A stretch of 64,000 nucleotides of DNA from the NCBI GenBank assembly GCA_009922595.1, contig RFVC01000002.1, forward strand, positions 26,046 to 90,045, given 5' to 3'. Shown here piece by piece: positions 1 to 9,372 of this stretch. Position 1 is the first letter of the stretch. Each line of letters starts with the position of its first letter. The translations under genes and the position numbers were made by a program. A model generated the notes under the pieces. That model was not told where the DNA came from, searched no databases, and was given only the letters and a program-made list of their open reading frames with translations. The stretch comes from Gammaproteobacteria bacterium (GTDB lineage Bacteria; Pseudomonadota; Gammaproteobacteria; Pseudomonadales; Pseudohongiellaceae).

Positions 1-2
1 GA

Positions 3-572
3 GGCGTGCCAGTGGACAGCGAATACATCATCTTCATCATTGATACCTCGGGGAGTATGTTCAATTACTCATGGAACCGGATGCTCGAGGTAATGGTGGA
101 CACCCTGGATATCTATCCCGAGGTTAGAGGAATCCAGGTACTCAACGATATGGGCGAATACCTGTTTTCCAGTTTTCGAGGAGACTGGATTCCTGATACA
201 CCGGCTCGCCGGCAGGCAATCCTGCAGAGGCTGCGGACATGGAACCCCTTTAGTAACTCCAGCCCCGTAGAGGGTATTACCAATGCCATTCGCACCTTTT
301 ATGACCCGGGCAAGAAAATCAGTATTTACGTGCTGGGCGACGAATTCCCACCTGCCAGCGGATCCATTCGTAATGTCATTGAGACCGTGGACCGCATTAA
401 TGTTGAGGATCAGGACGGCAATCGCCTCGTGAGAATCCACGGAATCGGTTTTCCCGTATATTTTTCACAGCCTGACCGATACCAGAGTACCGGCGAGCGT
501 TTCGCCACCCTGATGCGCGAACTGGCCCGAAAAAACGGCGGTACTTTTGTAGGTTTGAATGATTTTTATTAG
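3..572 (+). CDS. von Willebrand factor A domain protein, 5' end outside window
   Basis: The reading frame is open to the left edge, so this is the C-terminal part (about 189 residues) of a longer protein; the GTG at position 6 is only the first possible start inside the window. A vWA fold is shown by the MIDAS metal-binding motif DTSGS (D-x-S-x-S), near residue 13 counted from that GTG, followed by alternating hydrophobic strands, a second strand ending in VLGDE, and a C-terminal IHGIGFP strand. vWA domains usually bind a divalent metal and mediate protein-protein contacts. No membrane segment is visible in this part. It is followed, 129 bases on, by two lipoprotein genes and a lipoprotein protease on the same strand, which suggests but does not prove a cell-envelope role. 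The specific function is unknown. Confidence 0.8.
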   Translation, partial: GVPVDSEYIIFIIDTSGSMFNYSWNRMLEVMVDTLDIYPEVRGIQVLNDMGEYLFSSFRGDWIPDTPARRQAILQRLRTWNPFSNSSPVEGITNAIRTFYDPGKKISIYVLGDEFPPASGSIRNVIETVDRINVEDQDGNRLVRIHGIGFPVYFSQPDRYQSTGERFATLMRELARKNGGTFVGLNDFY

Positions 573-701
573 CATTTATGCGCCATTCAGCGTATTTATG
601 TAAGCAGAAACTGGAGTAAACTATGTAGACGCTCTAGGGAAATCCCTGTTATTTTCAGGTCTTTTATCCCGCGGGAAGCCTACAAAACGCAGTGAGTTAT
701 T

Positions 702-1376
702 ATGAGCAGTACAATTTTTCACAAAACTGCAAATACCGCAGCTGAGCTGATCGGGTCATATTTCAGTCGTGCCGGCCTTGTCGTACTTGTAGCTCTGCTT
801 ACCGCCTGTTCAGCCACGGTGATTAATATTGAGGGATCTTTCCCTGCCCCCCTTGTTCAAAAAATACCGCTAACCATTGGCGTGATCTACGACGACGCTT
901 TTTCCAACCATAGTTTTATCGAGATCAATGACACCACTGGCGATGACCAGTACATTATAAATTCGGGGGCATCGCAGATTGCCCTTTTTAATACCATGCT
1001 GCCTGCAGTGTTCGAACAGGTTGTCCAGCTGGACAACATGGAAAGCGCTAGTAACTATGGCGAGCTTGATGCTGTTTTTTTGCCGGCCATTGAGGAGTTT
1101 CAGGTTGGCCTGCCCCAGAAAACTCGATTGAACGTCTACGAAATCTGGGTCAAGTACAACATGCGTCTTGCCAGGGCCAATGGCGATTATATCGCTGACT
1201 GGGTTATGACCGCCTACGGGAAGTCACCCGAGGAAACATTCCAGTCTGTAGATGCCGGCGTAAATGATGCCGCCAATGTCGCCCTGCGCGATCTTGCAGC
1301 AAGTTTTACGCTGGGGTTAAGTAACATTCCTGAAGTTAATGAGTGGCTGAGATCTGAAAACGTGCTGGGAGAATAA
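702..1376 (+). CDS. predicted outer-membrane lipoprotein, function unknown
   Basis: The product is 224 residues. It has a hydrophobic segment (about residues 24-35) ending in a lipobox LTAC with the lipidated Cys at residue 36. The residue after Cys is Ser, which under the enterobacterial Lol rule predicts sorting to the outer membrane. The rest is soluble, with alternating strands and helices, and no domain that I recognise. The N-terminal extension before the hydrophobic core is long (about 23 residues), so translation might start later, but no alternative Met lies before the lipobox. It is followed 40 bases later by a second lipoprotein gene, and then by an M48 lipoprotein protease, all on the plus strand and probably co-transcribed. 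Confidence 0.72.
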   Translation: MSSTIFHKTANTAAELIGSYFSRAGLVVLVALLTACSATVINIEGSFPAPLVQKIPLTIGVIYDDAFSNHSFIEINDTTGDDQYIINSGASQIALFNTMLPAVFEQVVQLDNMESASNYGELDAVFLPAIEEFQVGLPQKTRLNVYEIWVKYNMRLARANGDYIADWVMTAYGKSPEETFQSVDAGVNDAANVALRDLAASFTLGLSNIPEVNEWLRSENVLGE

Positions 1377-1416
1377 GTCTTTTTCCCCCCGACGATTTGT
1401 TAACAGAACAAACACT

Positions 1417-2094
1417 ATGAACACAAAAGAATTTCTGAGACGATCTTTGCACATGCTGCTCGCTGTTTCGGCCGCCATCATTCTCAGCAGCTGCACCACG
1501 ACCGAAATTGATGAGTTCAGACAAAGCGCCACTACCATCAACCAGGATGAAAGCATCGTTATTCTTGGCAGGCGTCAGAACAACAATTACGAAACCGAGG
1601 AAAGCTTTGTCGGATGTGTGGCAGATGTTGTTTCAAGCGGCCAGAATTCGATTTCAGTAATCGATGAACGCGAATTTCTAGATGCCATGTTTCCCTTCTT
1701 TGAGCCTCGCACAGCACCTATGCGAACAGGCCACCTAGAACAGCTAATGGCTGTCGATGTCGCGGCTGAAAAAATGGAGGAGTTTGGTATCGAGTACATC
1801 GTGTGGCTTGACGGCATTACTGAGCGCTCTGATCAGTCCGGATCGATTTCATGCACAATTGGGCCCGGCGGCGGGGGTTGCTTTGGCTTTGGTACCTGGA
1901 CCGATGACTCTATCTACGAAGCTGAAATATGGGACATGGACACCCTGAGCTCTGTTGGCTCTATCAGTACTGAAGCTAACGGCCAGTCTTACATGCCTGC
2001 TGTGGTTGTGCCTATTCCGCTGATTGCCCGCGTTGAGGCTAATGCTTGTAGTGGGCTGGGAAACCAGCTAAAACAATTTATCAACGGCTCCTGA
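1417..2094 (+). CDS. predicted lipoprotein, function unknown
   Basis: The product is 225 residues with a clear lipoprotein signal: Arg-Arg near residues 8-9, a hydrophobic core, and lipobox LSSC with Cys at residue 26 (next residue Thr, predicting the outer membrane). The mature part has a glycine-rich loop between two cysteines (C146 and C155), which could form a disulfide, and two further cysteines at 67 and 211. I do not recognise the family. It sits between another lipoprotein gene and the M48 protease gene in the same orientation, so an envelope-associated function is inferred only from context. The ATG start is supported by the position of the signal sequence. Confidence 0.72.
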   Translation: MNTKEFLRRSLHMLLAVSAAIILSSCTTTEIDEFRQSATTINQDESIVILGRRQNNNYETEESFVGCVADVVSSGQNSISVIDEREFLDAMFPFFEPRTAPMRTGHLEQLMAVDVAAEKMEEFGIEYIVWLDGITERSDQSGSISCTIGPGGGGCFGFGTWTDDSIYEAEIWDMDTLSSVGSISTEANGQSYMPAVVVPIPLIARVEANACSGLGNQLKQFINGS

Positions 2095-2142
2095 GCCAAA
2101 TAGTTCATGCTTAATTAAGCTTTTTCCCATTAGGATGGCCCT

Positions 2143-3591
2143 ATGAAAAGCTTGTCTTTCCCGCTGACAATTCCCACAGTACTTAAACCGGCAGTGACAC
2201 TATTCCTAGTCACTACTTTTCTTGTTGCCTGCGCGAGCAATCCAACCGGCGGGGCCAACTTTGTACTCATGTCCGAAAATGCCGAGATTGAAAAAGGCAG
2301 GGAGCTGCATGAGGAAATGCTTCAGCAGAACCCAATCTACCAAGATGGTGAATTACAGGCCTATGTCGACCGGATTGGCAAAAAAATGGCTGCCGTCTCT
2401 CATAGGCCTGAACTGGATTATGTTTTTACAATAATAGACAGCCCGGACATTAATGCATTCGCGCTCCCGGGCGGGTACGTCTATATCAATCGCGGACTGA
2501 TGACATACCTGAATTCCGAGGCACAGCTAGCCGCCGTGCTGGGTCATGAAATTGGTCACATCACGGCACGGCATGCCGTCAGACAGCAGACTGCATCAAG
2601 AACCGCTAACGCGGCTTCCATTGCCCTTATCTTTGCAACCGGTGTGGACATGCGTGAAACAACCAGCCTCATCAGCGGCGCCCTGATCAGCGGCTACGGC
2701 CGTGAAATGGAACTGGAAGCTGACAGTCTGGGCGCCGAGTACCTGTTCAATGCAGGTTATGACCCGAATGCCATGGTAGAGGTAATCGAGGTTCTGAAAA
2801 ACCACGAAGACTTTACCAAGAGAACATCAAACAGGACGGCAGTCGCCTACCACGGGCTCTTTGCCTCTCACCCCAGGAACGATACCAGACTGAAAGAAGT
2901 AGTTGGCAAGGCCGGCACTTTATCGGAACAGCAGTCAGGCTCTGAAGACCCCTCCCTATTCCGTGATCAGATGACAGGCCTTATTATTGGTCCGAGCCCT
3001 CAAAATGCTGCAGGGGGTGACCAGCGCAACCGTTATTACCAGAACCTTTTCAACTACACCCTGATTTTCCCGGAGGGCTGGGCTAGGCAGGAAACAACAA
3101 CGACTGTCACTGGTACCAGCATGGACCAGGCAAGTCATATCAGGGTCGAGGGTCGGCGTCTGCAGCAAGCCAAAGAAGCGCGTCTGTATATACGTGAGGA
3201 CCTGGGTATACCCGACCTGCGGCAATCAGAGCCACTATCCCAGTTTGGCTTGGCAGGCTTCACTGGTATTAATCCCGCCAACAATGAACGTATCGCCGTA
3301 CTCTATTATGGCCCTCGTGCTTTCGTGATCTCGGGAAAGGCCAGTGAGGAATTTCCTGACGACACTCTGATGGAGTCAATTCGCAGCTTCAGGCCTATTG
3401 CTCGAAATGAAACGCTCTTTGCAAACCCTGTGCAGATTACCTACATCCAGGCAGACGGCAGAGTGACCTATGCGGATCTTGCAAGACAGTCACGCCTTCC
3501 TGAACACCAGGAAGACATGCTTCGACTGCTCAATGGCGACTATCCTTTTGGCGAACCCGATGAGGGTGAGTGGATAAAAATAGCAAACTAA
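2143..3591 (+). CDS. M48-family zinc metalloprotease, lipoprotein
   Basis: The product is 482 residues. A lipobox LVAC places the lipidated Cys at residue 30. The gluzincin motif HEIGH at residues 135-139 gives two zinc ligands and the catalytic Glu, and the EAD motif at 192-194 supplies the third zinc ligand. This is the Ste24/HtpX-like catalytic core shared with periplasmic BepA-type proteases, but the C-terminal third (after about residue 300) lacks obvious TPR repeats and is instead a separate domain. M48 lipoproteins of this type are expected to act on the inner face of the outer membrane, in quality control of envelope proteins; the substrate here is unknown. It is the last gene of the lipoprotein group. 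A 12-bp palindrome, GCTTAATTAAGC, lies just upstream at 2109-2120. Confidence 0.88.
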   Translation: MKSLSFPLTIPTVLKPAVTLFLVTTFLVACASNPTGGANFVLMSENAEIEKGRELHEEMLQQNPIYQDGELQAYVDRIGKKMAAVSHRPELDYVFTIIDSPDINAFALPGGYVYINRGLMTYLNSEAQLAAVLGHEIGHITARHAVRQQTASRTANAASIALIFATGVDMRETTSLISGALISGYGREMELEADSLGAEYLFNAGYDPNAMVEVIEVLKNHEDFTKRTSNRTAVAYHGLFASHPRNDTRLKEVVGKAGTLSEQQSGSEDPSLFRDQMTGLIIGPSPQNAAGGDQRNRYYQNLFNYTLIFPEGWARQETTTTVTGTSMDQASHIRVEGRRLQQAKEARLYIREDLGIPDLRQSEPLSQFGLAGFTGINPANNERIAVLYYGPRAFVISGKASEEFPDDTLMESIRSFRPIARNETLFANPVQITYIQADGRVTYADLARQSRLPEHQEDMLRLLNGDYPFGEPDEGEWIKIAN

Positions 3592-3808
3592 CCTGCAGCT
3601 ATTCAGACAGCCAACTGAGAAATTAAGTTTGCCTCCATTTACCGAACCCCTATTCCTATTGGGTCCTTATTTGACCGCTCCTCAGTGCTAAGACTCAATA
3701 AGTATTGCACCTGCGATAGGGCTGATATTAACCTGAGCCAAAAGCGGCCATGATTCAAAAGTGCAGGGAGCCATGCTACCTTTGTTGATGAACAGGAACT
3801 GAGTTTCT

Positions 3809-4111
3809 ATGCCAAAACGACTGCACGAGTGCCCTCATTGTCATGAAAAACAAATTTCCACTTGCCAGAAACTGTTTTCCGTATCTTTCTCTCCTGCTAT
3901 TTGCCCCGCGTGCAAGCAGGAAAGCAATATGCCTATCATCCAGGGGCTCATGTCTTTGACAGCCTGGATAACACTGACATGGGTCTTCATTGGCCTGTCG
4001 ATCATGGCAGGAATGTCTTTTTTCCTGCTGGGCACCATTCCTGCCTTCATTGTGTGCATTGACAAGTTCATCCTGCAGTCTCCTCTCGTAATCAAGGAAG
4101 TTCAGCAGTAG
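3809..4111 (+). CDS. small zinc-ribbon protein with two membrane segments
   Basis: The product is 100 residues. Two CxxC knuckles, CPHC at residues 8-11 and CPAC at 32-35, form a predicted zinc ribbon at the N terminus. After this come two closely spaced hydrophobic segments (about residues 44-66 and 70-88) that should form a transmembrane hairpin. I do not recognise a named family; zinc-ribbon plus transmembrane hairpin proteins are common as small hypothetical proteins. The gene ends 19 bases before ubiX on the same strand, so the two may be co-transcribed. A GGAA element lies about 11 bases before the ATG. Its function is unknown. Confidence 0.65.
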   Translation: MPKRLHECPHCHEKQISTCQKLFSVSFSPAICPACKQESNMPIIQGLMSLTAWITLTWVFIGLSIMAGMSFFLLGTIPAFIVCIDKFILQSPLVIKEVQQ

Positions 4112-4130
4112 ACCATCAAGGATTTAACGA

Positions 4131-4739
4131 ATGAGTAAAGAAGCGCGACCAAGAATTATCGTCGGCATTAGTGGTGCTTCCGGTATTGTTTACGGCATAG
4201 AAACACTGAAGGCACTGCGTGAGCTGGATATAGAAACCCATCTCGTGGTGAGCAAGTCTGCACTGGTCACACTGAGCCAGGAAACTGACATGAAACCTAG
4301 TGAGTTAATATCCCTGGCCGATCACCATTACACCAACGCGGATATCGGGGCCGCCATCTCCAGCGGCAGTTTTCAGACTATGGGAATGCTGGTCGCTCCC
4401 TGCTCTATCAAGACCATGTCGGAGATAACCACGGGCGTGACATCCTCACTGCTCAGCCGCGCCGCCGATGTCGTGTTGAAGGAACGCCGGCGACTTGTCC
4501 TCATGGTAAGAGAAACACCATTGCATGCCGGCCATCTTGAAAGCATGCTGAGGGTCACCAATATGGGGGCAATAGTTAATCCGCCGGTACCGGCGTTTTA
4601 CACGCACCCGAAAAGCATAGAAGACATGGTGAGTCAGACAGTAGGGAGGGTTCTTGATTTGTTTGACCTGGCAACAGGTCGGGTAAAGCGATGGGCTGGC
4701 AACCAGCCCAGGCAGCAGGACAGGAAACTTGTTAAATAG
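4131..4739 (+). CDS. ubiX: flavin prenyltransferase UbiX
   Basis: The 202-residue product matches UbiX, which joins dimethylallyl phosphate to FMN to make prenylated FMN, the cofactor of the UbiD decarboxylase in ubiquinone synthesis. The N-terminal GISGASGIVYG is the FMN-binding glycine-rich loop, SxxA follows, and the APCSIKTMSEI and RRRLVLMVRETPLH segments are family signatures. The length is normal. An AAGGA ribosome-binding site precedes the ATG. It lies next to the converging rpmB-rpmG genes rather than other ubiquinone genes; ubiA is about 18 kb away and ubiD is not in the window. Confidence 0.95.
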   Translation: MSKEARPRIIVGISGASGIVYGIETLKALRELDIETHLVVSKSALVTLSQETDMKPSELISLADHHYTNADIGAAISSGSFQTMGMLVAPCSIKTMSEITTGVTSSLLSRAADVVLKERRRLVLMVRETPLHAGHLESMLRVTNMGAIVNPPVPAFYTHPKSIEDMVSQTVGRVLDLFDLATGRVKRWAGNQPRQQDRKLVK

Positions 4740-4765
4740 ATTCCCTTGCCTTGAGAGAAAGCCTC

Positions 4766-4921
4766 TTACTTGATCTTGGCTTCCGTATAGATGACGTGCT
4801 TGCGGACAACTGGATCAAATTTCTTGATCTCCATCTTGTCCGGCATATTGCGCTTGTTCTTTTCTGTGGTATAGAAGTGCCCAGTACCTGCACTTGAAAC
4901 CAACCTGATTTTTTCTCTCAT
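4766..4921 (-). CDS. rpmG: 50S ribosomal protein L33
   Basis: This short gene encodes 51 residues starting [19 protein letters not shown], the standard start of bacterial L33, and ending in the [11 protein letters not shown] tail. It is the cysteine-free form of L33, which needs no zinc. L33 is part of the large ribosomal subunit near the E site. It lies 36 bases downstream of rpmB, as in nearly all gammaproteobacteria, and should be transcribed with it. The length is normal (E. coli 55 residues). Confidence 0.96.
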   Translation of the reverse strand: MREKIRLVSSAGTGHFYTTEKNKRNMPDKMEIKKFDPVVRKHVIYTEAKIK

Positions 4922-4957
4922 GATTCTTGTCTCTTTAAATTAAGTGAGCTGCGAAGC

Positions 4958-5194
4958 TTAAACCTTCACACCGCGGGCACGCATATCGCTCAGCACCTGG
5001 TCGATGCCCAGCTTGTCGATAATGCGCATGCCTTTGCTAGAAAGACGCAGCTTGACGAAGCGATTTTCTGATTCAACCCAGAAACGGTGTGTGTGCAGGT
5101 TTGGACAGAAACGGCGCTTGGTTTTATTATTGGCGTGAGAAACATTATTGCCAGTAACAGGTTTTTTGCCGGTAACCATGCATTCTCTGGACAT
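4958..5194 (-). CDS. rpmB: 50S ribosomal protein L28
   Basis: The 78-residue product has the characteristic start [21 protein letters not shown] and the C-terminal [10 protein letters not shown] region of L28, a large-subunit protein. The length is that of E. coli L28. It is first in the rpmB-rpmG operon, with a plausible sigma70-type promoter immediately upstream (5238-5267). The gene that normally precedes it on this strand, radC, is reduced to a relic. Confidence 0.96.
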   Translation of the reverse strand: MSRECMVTGKKPVTGNNVSHANNKTKRRFCPNLHTHRFWVESENRFVKLRLSSKGMRIIDKLGIDQVLSDMRARGVKV

Positions 5195-5237
5195 TGTAAA
5201 GCCTCGTAATATCTATTGTCTGGGCATAAAATCGACC

Positions 5238-5267
5238 GATTTAGCACCCTGATCAAAATTCGGTCAA
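5238..5267 (-). promoter_or_regulatory. predicted sigma70 promoter of rpmB-rpmG
   Basis: Read on the minus strand, TTGACC (5262-5267) and TAAATC (5238-5243) are separated by 18 bases, and lie about 45 bases before the rpmB start. The match to the -35 consensus is 5 of 6; the -10 is weaker. Confidence 0.5.
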
Positions 5268-5379
5268 AAAAGAGCGCGTAATATATCGAAACTGCTGATC
5301 GAGTTCAAGGAAATATCGGTATCCGAGGCCATTCAAATACCAGGAAATTCTGCTGGAAGTTCAAGCATTTACTGCCCGA

Positions 5380-5589
5380 TCAGGCCATGCTTTCAGACTC
5401 CCTATATATAAGCCCTCTCTCAGACAGCGAAGTAACGATGCCCTCTCTCGTGATGAGATAGTCCAAAGTACAAATATCTATGCTCTCAAGAGGCTGTTTT
5501 AGCCTGCCCGTGATTCCAAAATCAGCCAGTCTGAAACTATCATCATTACTGCTCCTAAACCGGCCTAAGTCATTGACATATAATTGAAT
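5380..5589 (-). pseudogene. radC: radC relic (C-terminal part)
   Basis: On the minus strand an open frame of 69 codons with no usable start runs to a TGA at 5380-5382. Its translation ends with a RadC-type C terminus: a GRLKQPLESIDICTLDYLI segment, then TSLSERGLI, which parallels the RadC pattern of a D-x-x-V/T-L-D-H/Y-L-I strand followed by S-x-x-E-R-G-L. The catalytic JAB/MPN part is destroyed: where HNHPSG should stand the relic reads NDLGRFRSS, and only the later Asp remains. A stop codon (5590-5592) closes the frame upstream. Position and strand fit: in E. coli radC lies just upstream of rpmB on the same strand and is divergent from coaBC. This stretch is otherwise the non-coding gap between rpmB and coaBC. 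Confidence 0.75.
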
Positions 5590-5699
5590 TTAGACCGTCT
5601 TGCTGATAGGCTTTGCCGTCCCTTAAACAGGCCGCAGCCTCTTTTTCTGGTCATCTTAACTATAGACCAGGCTTTAAAAATTACCCGGATTATTCCTTC

Positions 5700-6893
5700 A
5701 TGCTTAGTCTTTCTAACAAACAGGTCATTCTCGGAGTAACCGGCGGTATTGCAGCTTACAAATCCGCCGAATTATGCCGCCAGTTGATCAAGGCCAACGT
5801 AGAAGTCAGAGTGGTAATGACTCCTTCTGCGACAGAGTTTGTCACCCCCCTAACCTTTCAGGCCCTCTCCGGAAATCGCGTGCATACAGAGCTGCTGGAT
5901 GAGGAGGTCGAGGCCGCAATGGGGCATATCGAACTGGCCCGGTGGGCTGACCTGATCCTGGTGGCGCCCGCCAGTGCCAATTTCATAGCAAGGCTGGCCC
6001 AGGGCAGAGCGGAGGATTTGCTCTCAACACTTTGCTTGGCCACCGATGCACTCATCGCTGTAGCGCCCGCTATGAACCAGGGTATGTGGCACAATGAGGG
6101 CACACAAAAAAACCTGAAGCTGGTTGAAGAAAAAGGGATTACCGTGCTTGGACCAGCATTAGGTGAGCAAGCATGTGGTGATGTGGGACTGGGCAGAATG
6201 CTTGAGCCTCATGAGATAGTGTCACAAGCCGCTGATCTATTTGAAACCGGTGAGCTCTCAGGGGTGAATGTCACCATCACGGCTGGCCCCACACGCGAAG
6301 CTATAGATCCGGTTCGTTACATAAGCAACCGCAGCTCAGGAAAAATGGGGTATGCGCTTGCTAGGGCAGCCATGGAAGCAGGCGCCAATGTAGTGCTGAT
6401 CAGCGGCCCGGTTGCGCTAGAGCCGCCGCCCCGGGTAAAAGTGGTGAGCGTTGAAAACGCCCGGCAGATGCTGGATGCCAGCCAGGAGTCACAGGGGGAT
6501 ATTTTTATTAGTGTAGCCGCCGTGGCGGATTACCGTCCTGAAAAACCCGAGGATAACAAGATCAAGAAAAACCACGACAGCATGGATCTGAGGCTGGTCA
6601 AGAATCCAGACATACTCGCCACGCTTTCCCTTTCAAATAACAGGCCATTCTGCGTTGGCTTCGCAGCAGAAACTGAAAACATAGAGGAATATGCTTGCAA
6701 GAAACTCAAGGAAAAGAATCTTGACCTGATTTTTGCCAATAACGCCACGGCAACCATCAATAGTGAATCCGCCCAGTTGACAGCGTACTGGGATGGGGGG
6801 CAAGGAACCTTTGCCGAGAACACCAAAGGCGCTCTGGCCAGGGACATGATCAGCCTGATTGCCAACCACTACAGGCAAAACGCCGGTCACTGA
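5700..6893 (+). CDS. coaBC: bifunctional phosphopantothenoylcysteine decarboxylase / phosphopantothenate-cysteine ligase
   Basis: The 397-residue product performs two steps of coenzyme A synthesis. The N-terminal CoaC half (about residues 1-190) shows the flavin-binding start GVTGGIAAYKS, the active-site His in GHIELARWAD, the PAMN motif and the ACGDVGLGRM substrate-clamp segment. The C-terminal CoaB half has GPTREAIDPVRYISNRSSGK. I chose the ATG at 5700, because homologues begin a few residues before the first strand; an in-frame TTG at 5613 would add 29 unrelated residues. The gene is flanked by two relics: radC upstream and algC downstream. The expected next gene, dut, is missing. Confidence 0.96.
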   Translation: MLSLSNKQVILGVTGGIAAYKSAELCRQLIKANVEVRVVMTPSATEFVTPLTFQALSGNRVHTELLDEEVEAAMGHIELARWADLILVAPASANFIARLAQGRAEDLLSTLCLATDALIAVAPAMNQGMWHNEGTQKNLKLVEEKGITVLGPALGEQACGDVGLGRMLEPHEIVSQAADLFETGELSGVNVTITAGPTREAIDPVRYISNRSSGKMGYALARAAMEAGANVVLISGPVALEPPPRVKVVSVENARQMLDASQESQGDIFISVAAVADYRPEKPEDNKIKKNHDSMDLRLVKNPDILATLSLSNNRPFCVGFAAETENIEEYACKKLKEKNLDLIFANNATATINSESAQLTAYWDGGQGTFAENTKGALARDMISLIANHYRQNAGH

Positions 6894-7042
6894 GTACCCA
6901 CACAAATCTTTCGCGCCTATGGCATCAGAGGAATTGTCGGAGAAGGCCTTTACGCCTATATCGTCCAGCTGATAGGCAAATCTGTCGCCAGCCAATCGAT
7001 TGTTTTAGGGGGGTCTATTCTCGTGGTCGAAGATGCTTATTA
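6894..7042 (+). pseudogene. algC: algC (phosphomannomutase/phosphoglucomutase) relic, N-terminal fragment
   Basis: Immediately after the coaBC stop, in the same frame, lies an open stretch of 49 codons ending in TAA. It reads TQIFRAYGIRGIVGEGL and then LIGKSVASQSI, closely following the N terminus of AlgC-type phosphohexomutases (S-I-F-R-A-Y-D-I-R-G-V-V-G, then I-G-R-A-I-G-S-E-S). Similarity then fades and the remaining roughly 400 residues, including the phosphoserine loop and metal-binding motif, are absent. The fragment has no ribosome-binding site or start. In Pseudomonas the order is coaBC-dut-algC-argB, so this is exactly where algC belongs. I infer a deletion that removed dut and most of algC. 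Confidence 0.75.
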
Positions 7043-7064
7043 ACCGGGCCCTCCAAAATTTCTC

Positions 7065-7093
7065 TTGGGCTTGGGCTACAGGTGCCCTATAAT
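7065..7093 (+). promoter_or_regulatory. predicted sigma70 promoter of argB
   Basis: TTGGGC (7065-7070) and a perfect TATAAT (7088-7093) are separated by 17 bases, about 50 bases before the argB start. It follows the algC relic, so argB seems to have its own promoter. I did not see a clear ARG-box palindrome. Confidence 0.6.
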
Positions 7094-7115
7094 TCCGGTT
7101 CCATTTTGTTAGTAA

Positions 7116-8045
<930 letters not shown>

Positions 8046-8050
8046 TAGCC

Positions 8051-8659
8051 ATGGCTCGAGAAAAAGGCGCAAAAAAAGAAGCAATCCTCAGGGCGCTCGC
8101 CCAGATGTTGGAAAATAATCCTGGCGGCAGGATTACAACGGCGACACTGGCTTCAGAGGTGGGCGTATCCGAAGCCGCACTCTACCGCCACTTTCCTAGT
8201 AAAGCTCGGATGTTTGAAGGGCTGATTGAATTCATGGAAGAAACCCTTTTTTCCAGAATTACCCGAATTCTTGCGGAGGGATCCACGGCGCTTGTGCAGT
8301 GTGAAAAAATTCTCTTCCTAGTTCTGACATTTGCCGAACGCAACCCGGGCATAAGCCGCGTATTGAACGGTGACGCTCTTGTTGGTGAAACAGAACGGCT
8401 GCGTGACCGTGCCAGCCAGATTTACAACAGGCTGGATACCCAGTTAAAACAGGTATTCCGGGAAGCCGAGGCAAAGGAAGGGATTCGCACACGACTGACC
8501 CCCGGCGAAACCTCCAACCTGCTTCTGACATTTGTTGAAGGGAAAATCAGCCAGTACGTTCGTACAGATTTTTTCCAGAAACCCACTGACATCTGGGCAG
8601 AGCAGTGGCCGTTCCTGAACCAGGATCTCTTTCGCCGCCCAGGCTCAGAAATAATTTAA
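8051..8659 (+). CDS. slmA: nucleoid occlusion factor SlmA (TetR family)
   Basis: The 202-residue product has a TetR-type helix-turn-helix at about residues 28-52 (TLASEVGVSEAALYRHFPSK) and a helical C-terminal domain. The sequence and length match SlmA, which binds DNA sites on the nucleoid and blocks FtsZ ring assembly over unsegregated chromosome. The context agrees: slmA lies next to pyrE in E. coli, and between argB or dut and pyrE in related bacteria. The ATG at 8051 is five bases after argB. It converges with pyrE, leaving only 23 bases between the two stops. Confidence 0.93.
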   Translation: MAREKGAKKEAILRALAQMLENNPGGRITTATLASEVGVSEAALYRHFPSKARMFEGLIEFMEETLFSRITRILAEGSTALVQCEKILFLVLTFAERNPGISRVLNGDALVGETERLRDRASQIYNRLDTQLKQVFREAEAKEGIRTRLTPGETSNLLLTFVEGKISQYVRTDFFQKPTDIWAEQWPFLNQDLFRRPGSEII

Positions 8660-8682
8660 CTTAATTTAAGGACCGGCAGCGC

Positions 8683-9330
8683 TTATATACCATATTCTGC
8701 CTGGTAGGCTTTCATCTGCGGAAGAAAAGGCTGCATTGTCTGATCTTCGTTTTGTTCCAGATAATCAATTATCTGCTGTAGATTAATGATGCTTATCACC
8801 GGAATCGAAAATTCTTTTTCTATTTCCTGTATGGCAGAGAGTTCGCCCTGCCCCTTTTCCTGCCTGTCCATTGCAACTACCACGCCTGCAGGTTCAGCAT
8901 CGGCCGCTGCAATTATTTCCATAGTCTCGCGAATCGCAGTTCCGGCTGTGATAACGTCATCAATAATAAGCACTCGGTTTTGCAGTGGAGAGCCAACAAT
9001 ACTGCCCCCCTCTCCATGATCCTTAGCTTCCTTGCGATTAAAACACCACGAAATGTCCTGCTTGAATTCCCTTGAAAAAGCAATTGAAGCAGCTGATGCC
9101 AGCGGAATACCTTTATAGGCAGGGCCAAAGATAACGTCGTATTCCACGCCGGAATCGTAGATAGCATTGGCATAACAGGTGCCAAGAATATCCAGAGCGG
9201 CACCTGTGTTGAACAAACCGGCGTTAAAGAAATACGGACTTTTTCTGCCCGACTTTAGAGTGAAATCACCAAATTTAAGAATCTTGTTAGTGGTGACATA
9301 GTTTAAAAAGGCTTGCTGGAATTCCTGCAT
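8683..9330 (-). CDS. pyrE: orotate phosphoribosyltransferase
   Basis: The 215-residue product converts orotate and PRPP to orotidine 5'-phosphate in pyrimidine synthesis. The PRPP-binding signature [13 protein letters not shown] is present at about residues 120-132, preceded by the [10 protein letters not shown] loop and the flexible catalytic loop containing [11 protein letters not shown]. The length is normal (E. coli 213). It lies 42 bases downstream of rph, as in E. coli, where the rph-pyrE junction carries attenuation control; I see no clear attenuator hairpin in this gap. Confidence 0.97.
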   Translation of the reverse strand: MQEFQQAFLNYVTTNKILKFGDFTLKSGRKSPYFFNAGLFNTGAALDILGTCYANAIYDSGVEYDVIFGPAYKGIPLASAASIAFSREFKQDISWCFNRKEAKDHGEGGSIVGSPLQNRVLIIDDVITAGTAIRETMEIIAAADAEPAGVVVAMDRQEKGQGELSAIQEIEKEFSIPVISIINLQQIIDYLEQNEDQTMQPFLPQMKAYQAEYGI

Positions 9331-9372
9331 AAAATGTTTCCGTTATTTAGTTTGCCTGTCTGGTGTTAACTC

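Noticed and set aside
5613..5699. Longer coaBC start at a TTG (29 extra residues)
   Set aside because: The extra residues match nothing in CoaBC proteins; the ATG at 5700 aligns with the family.
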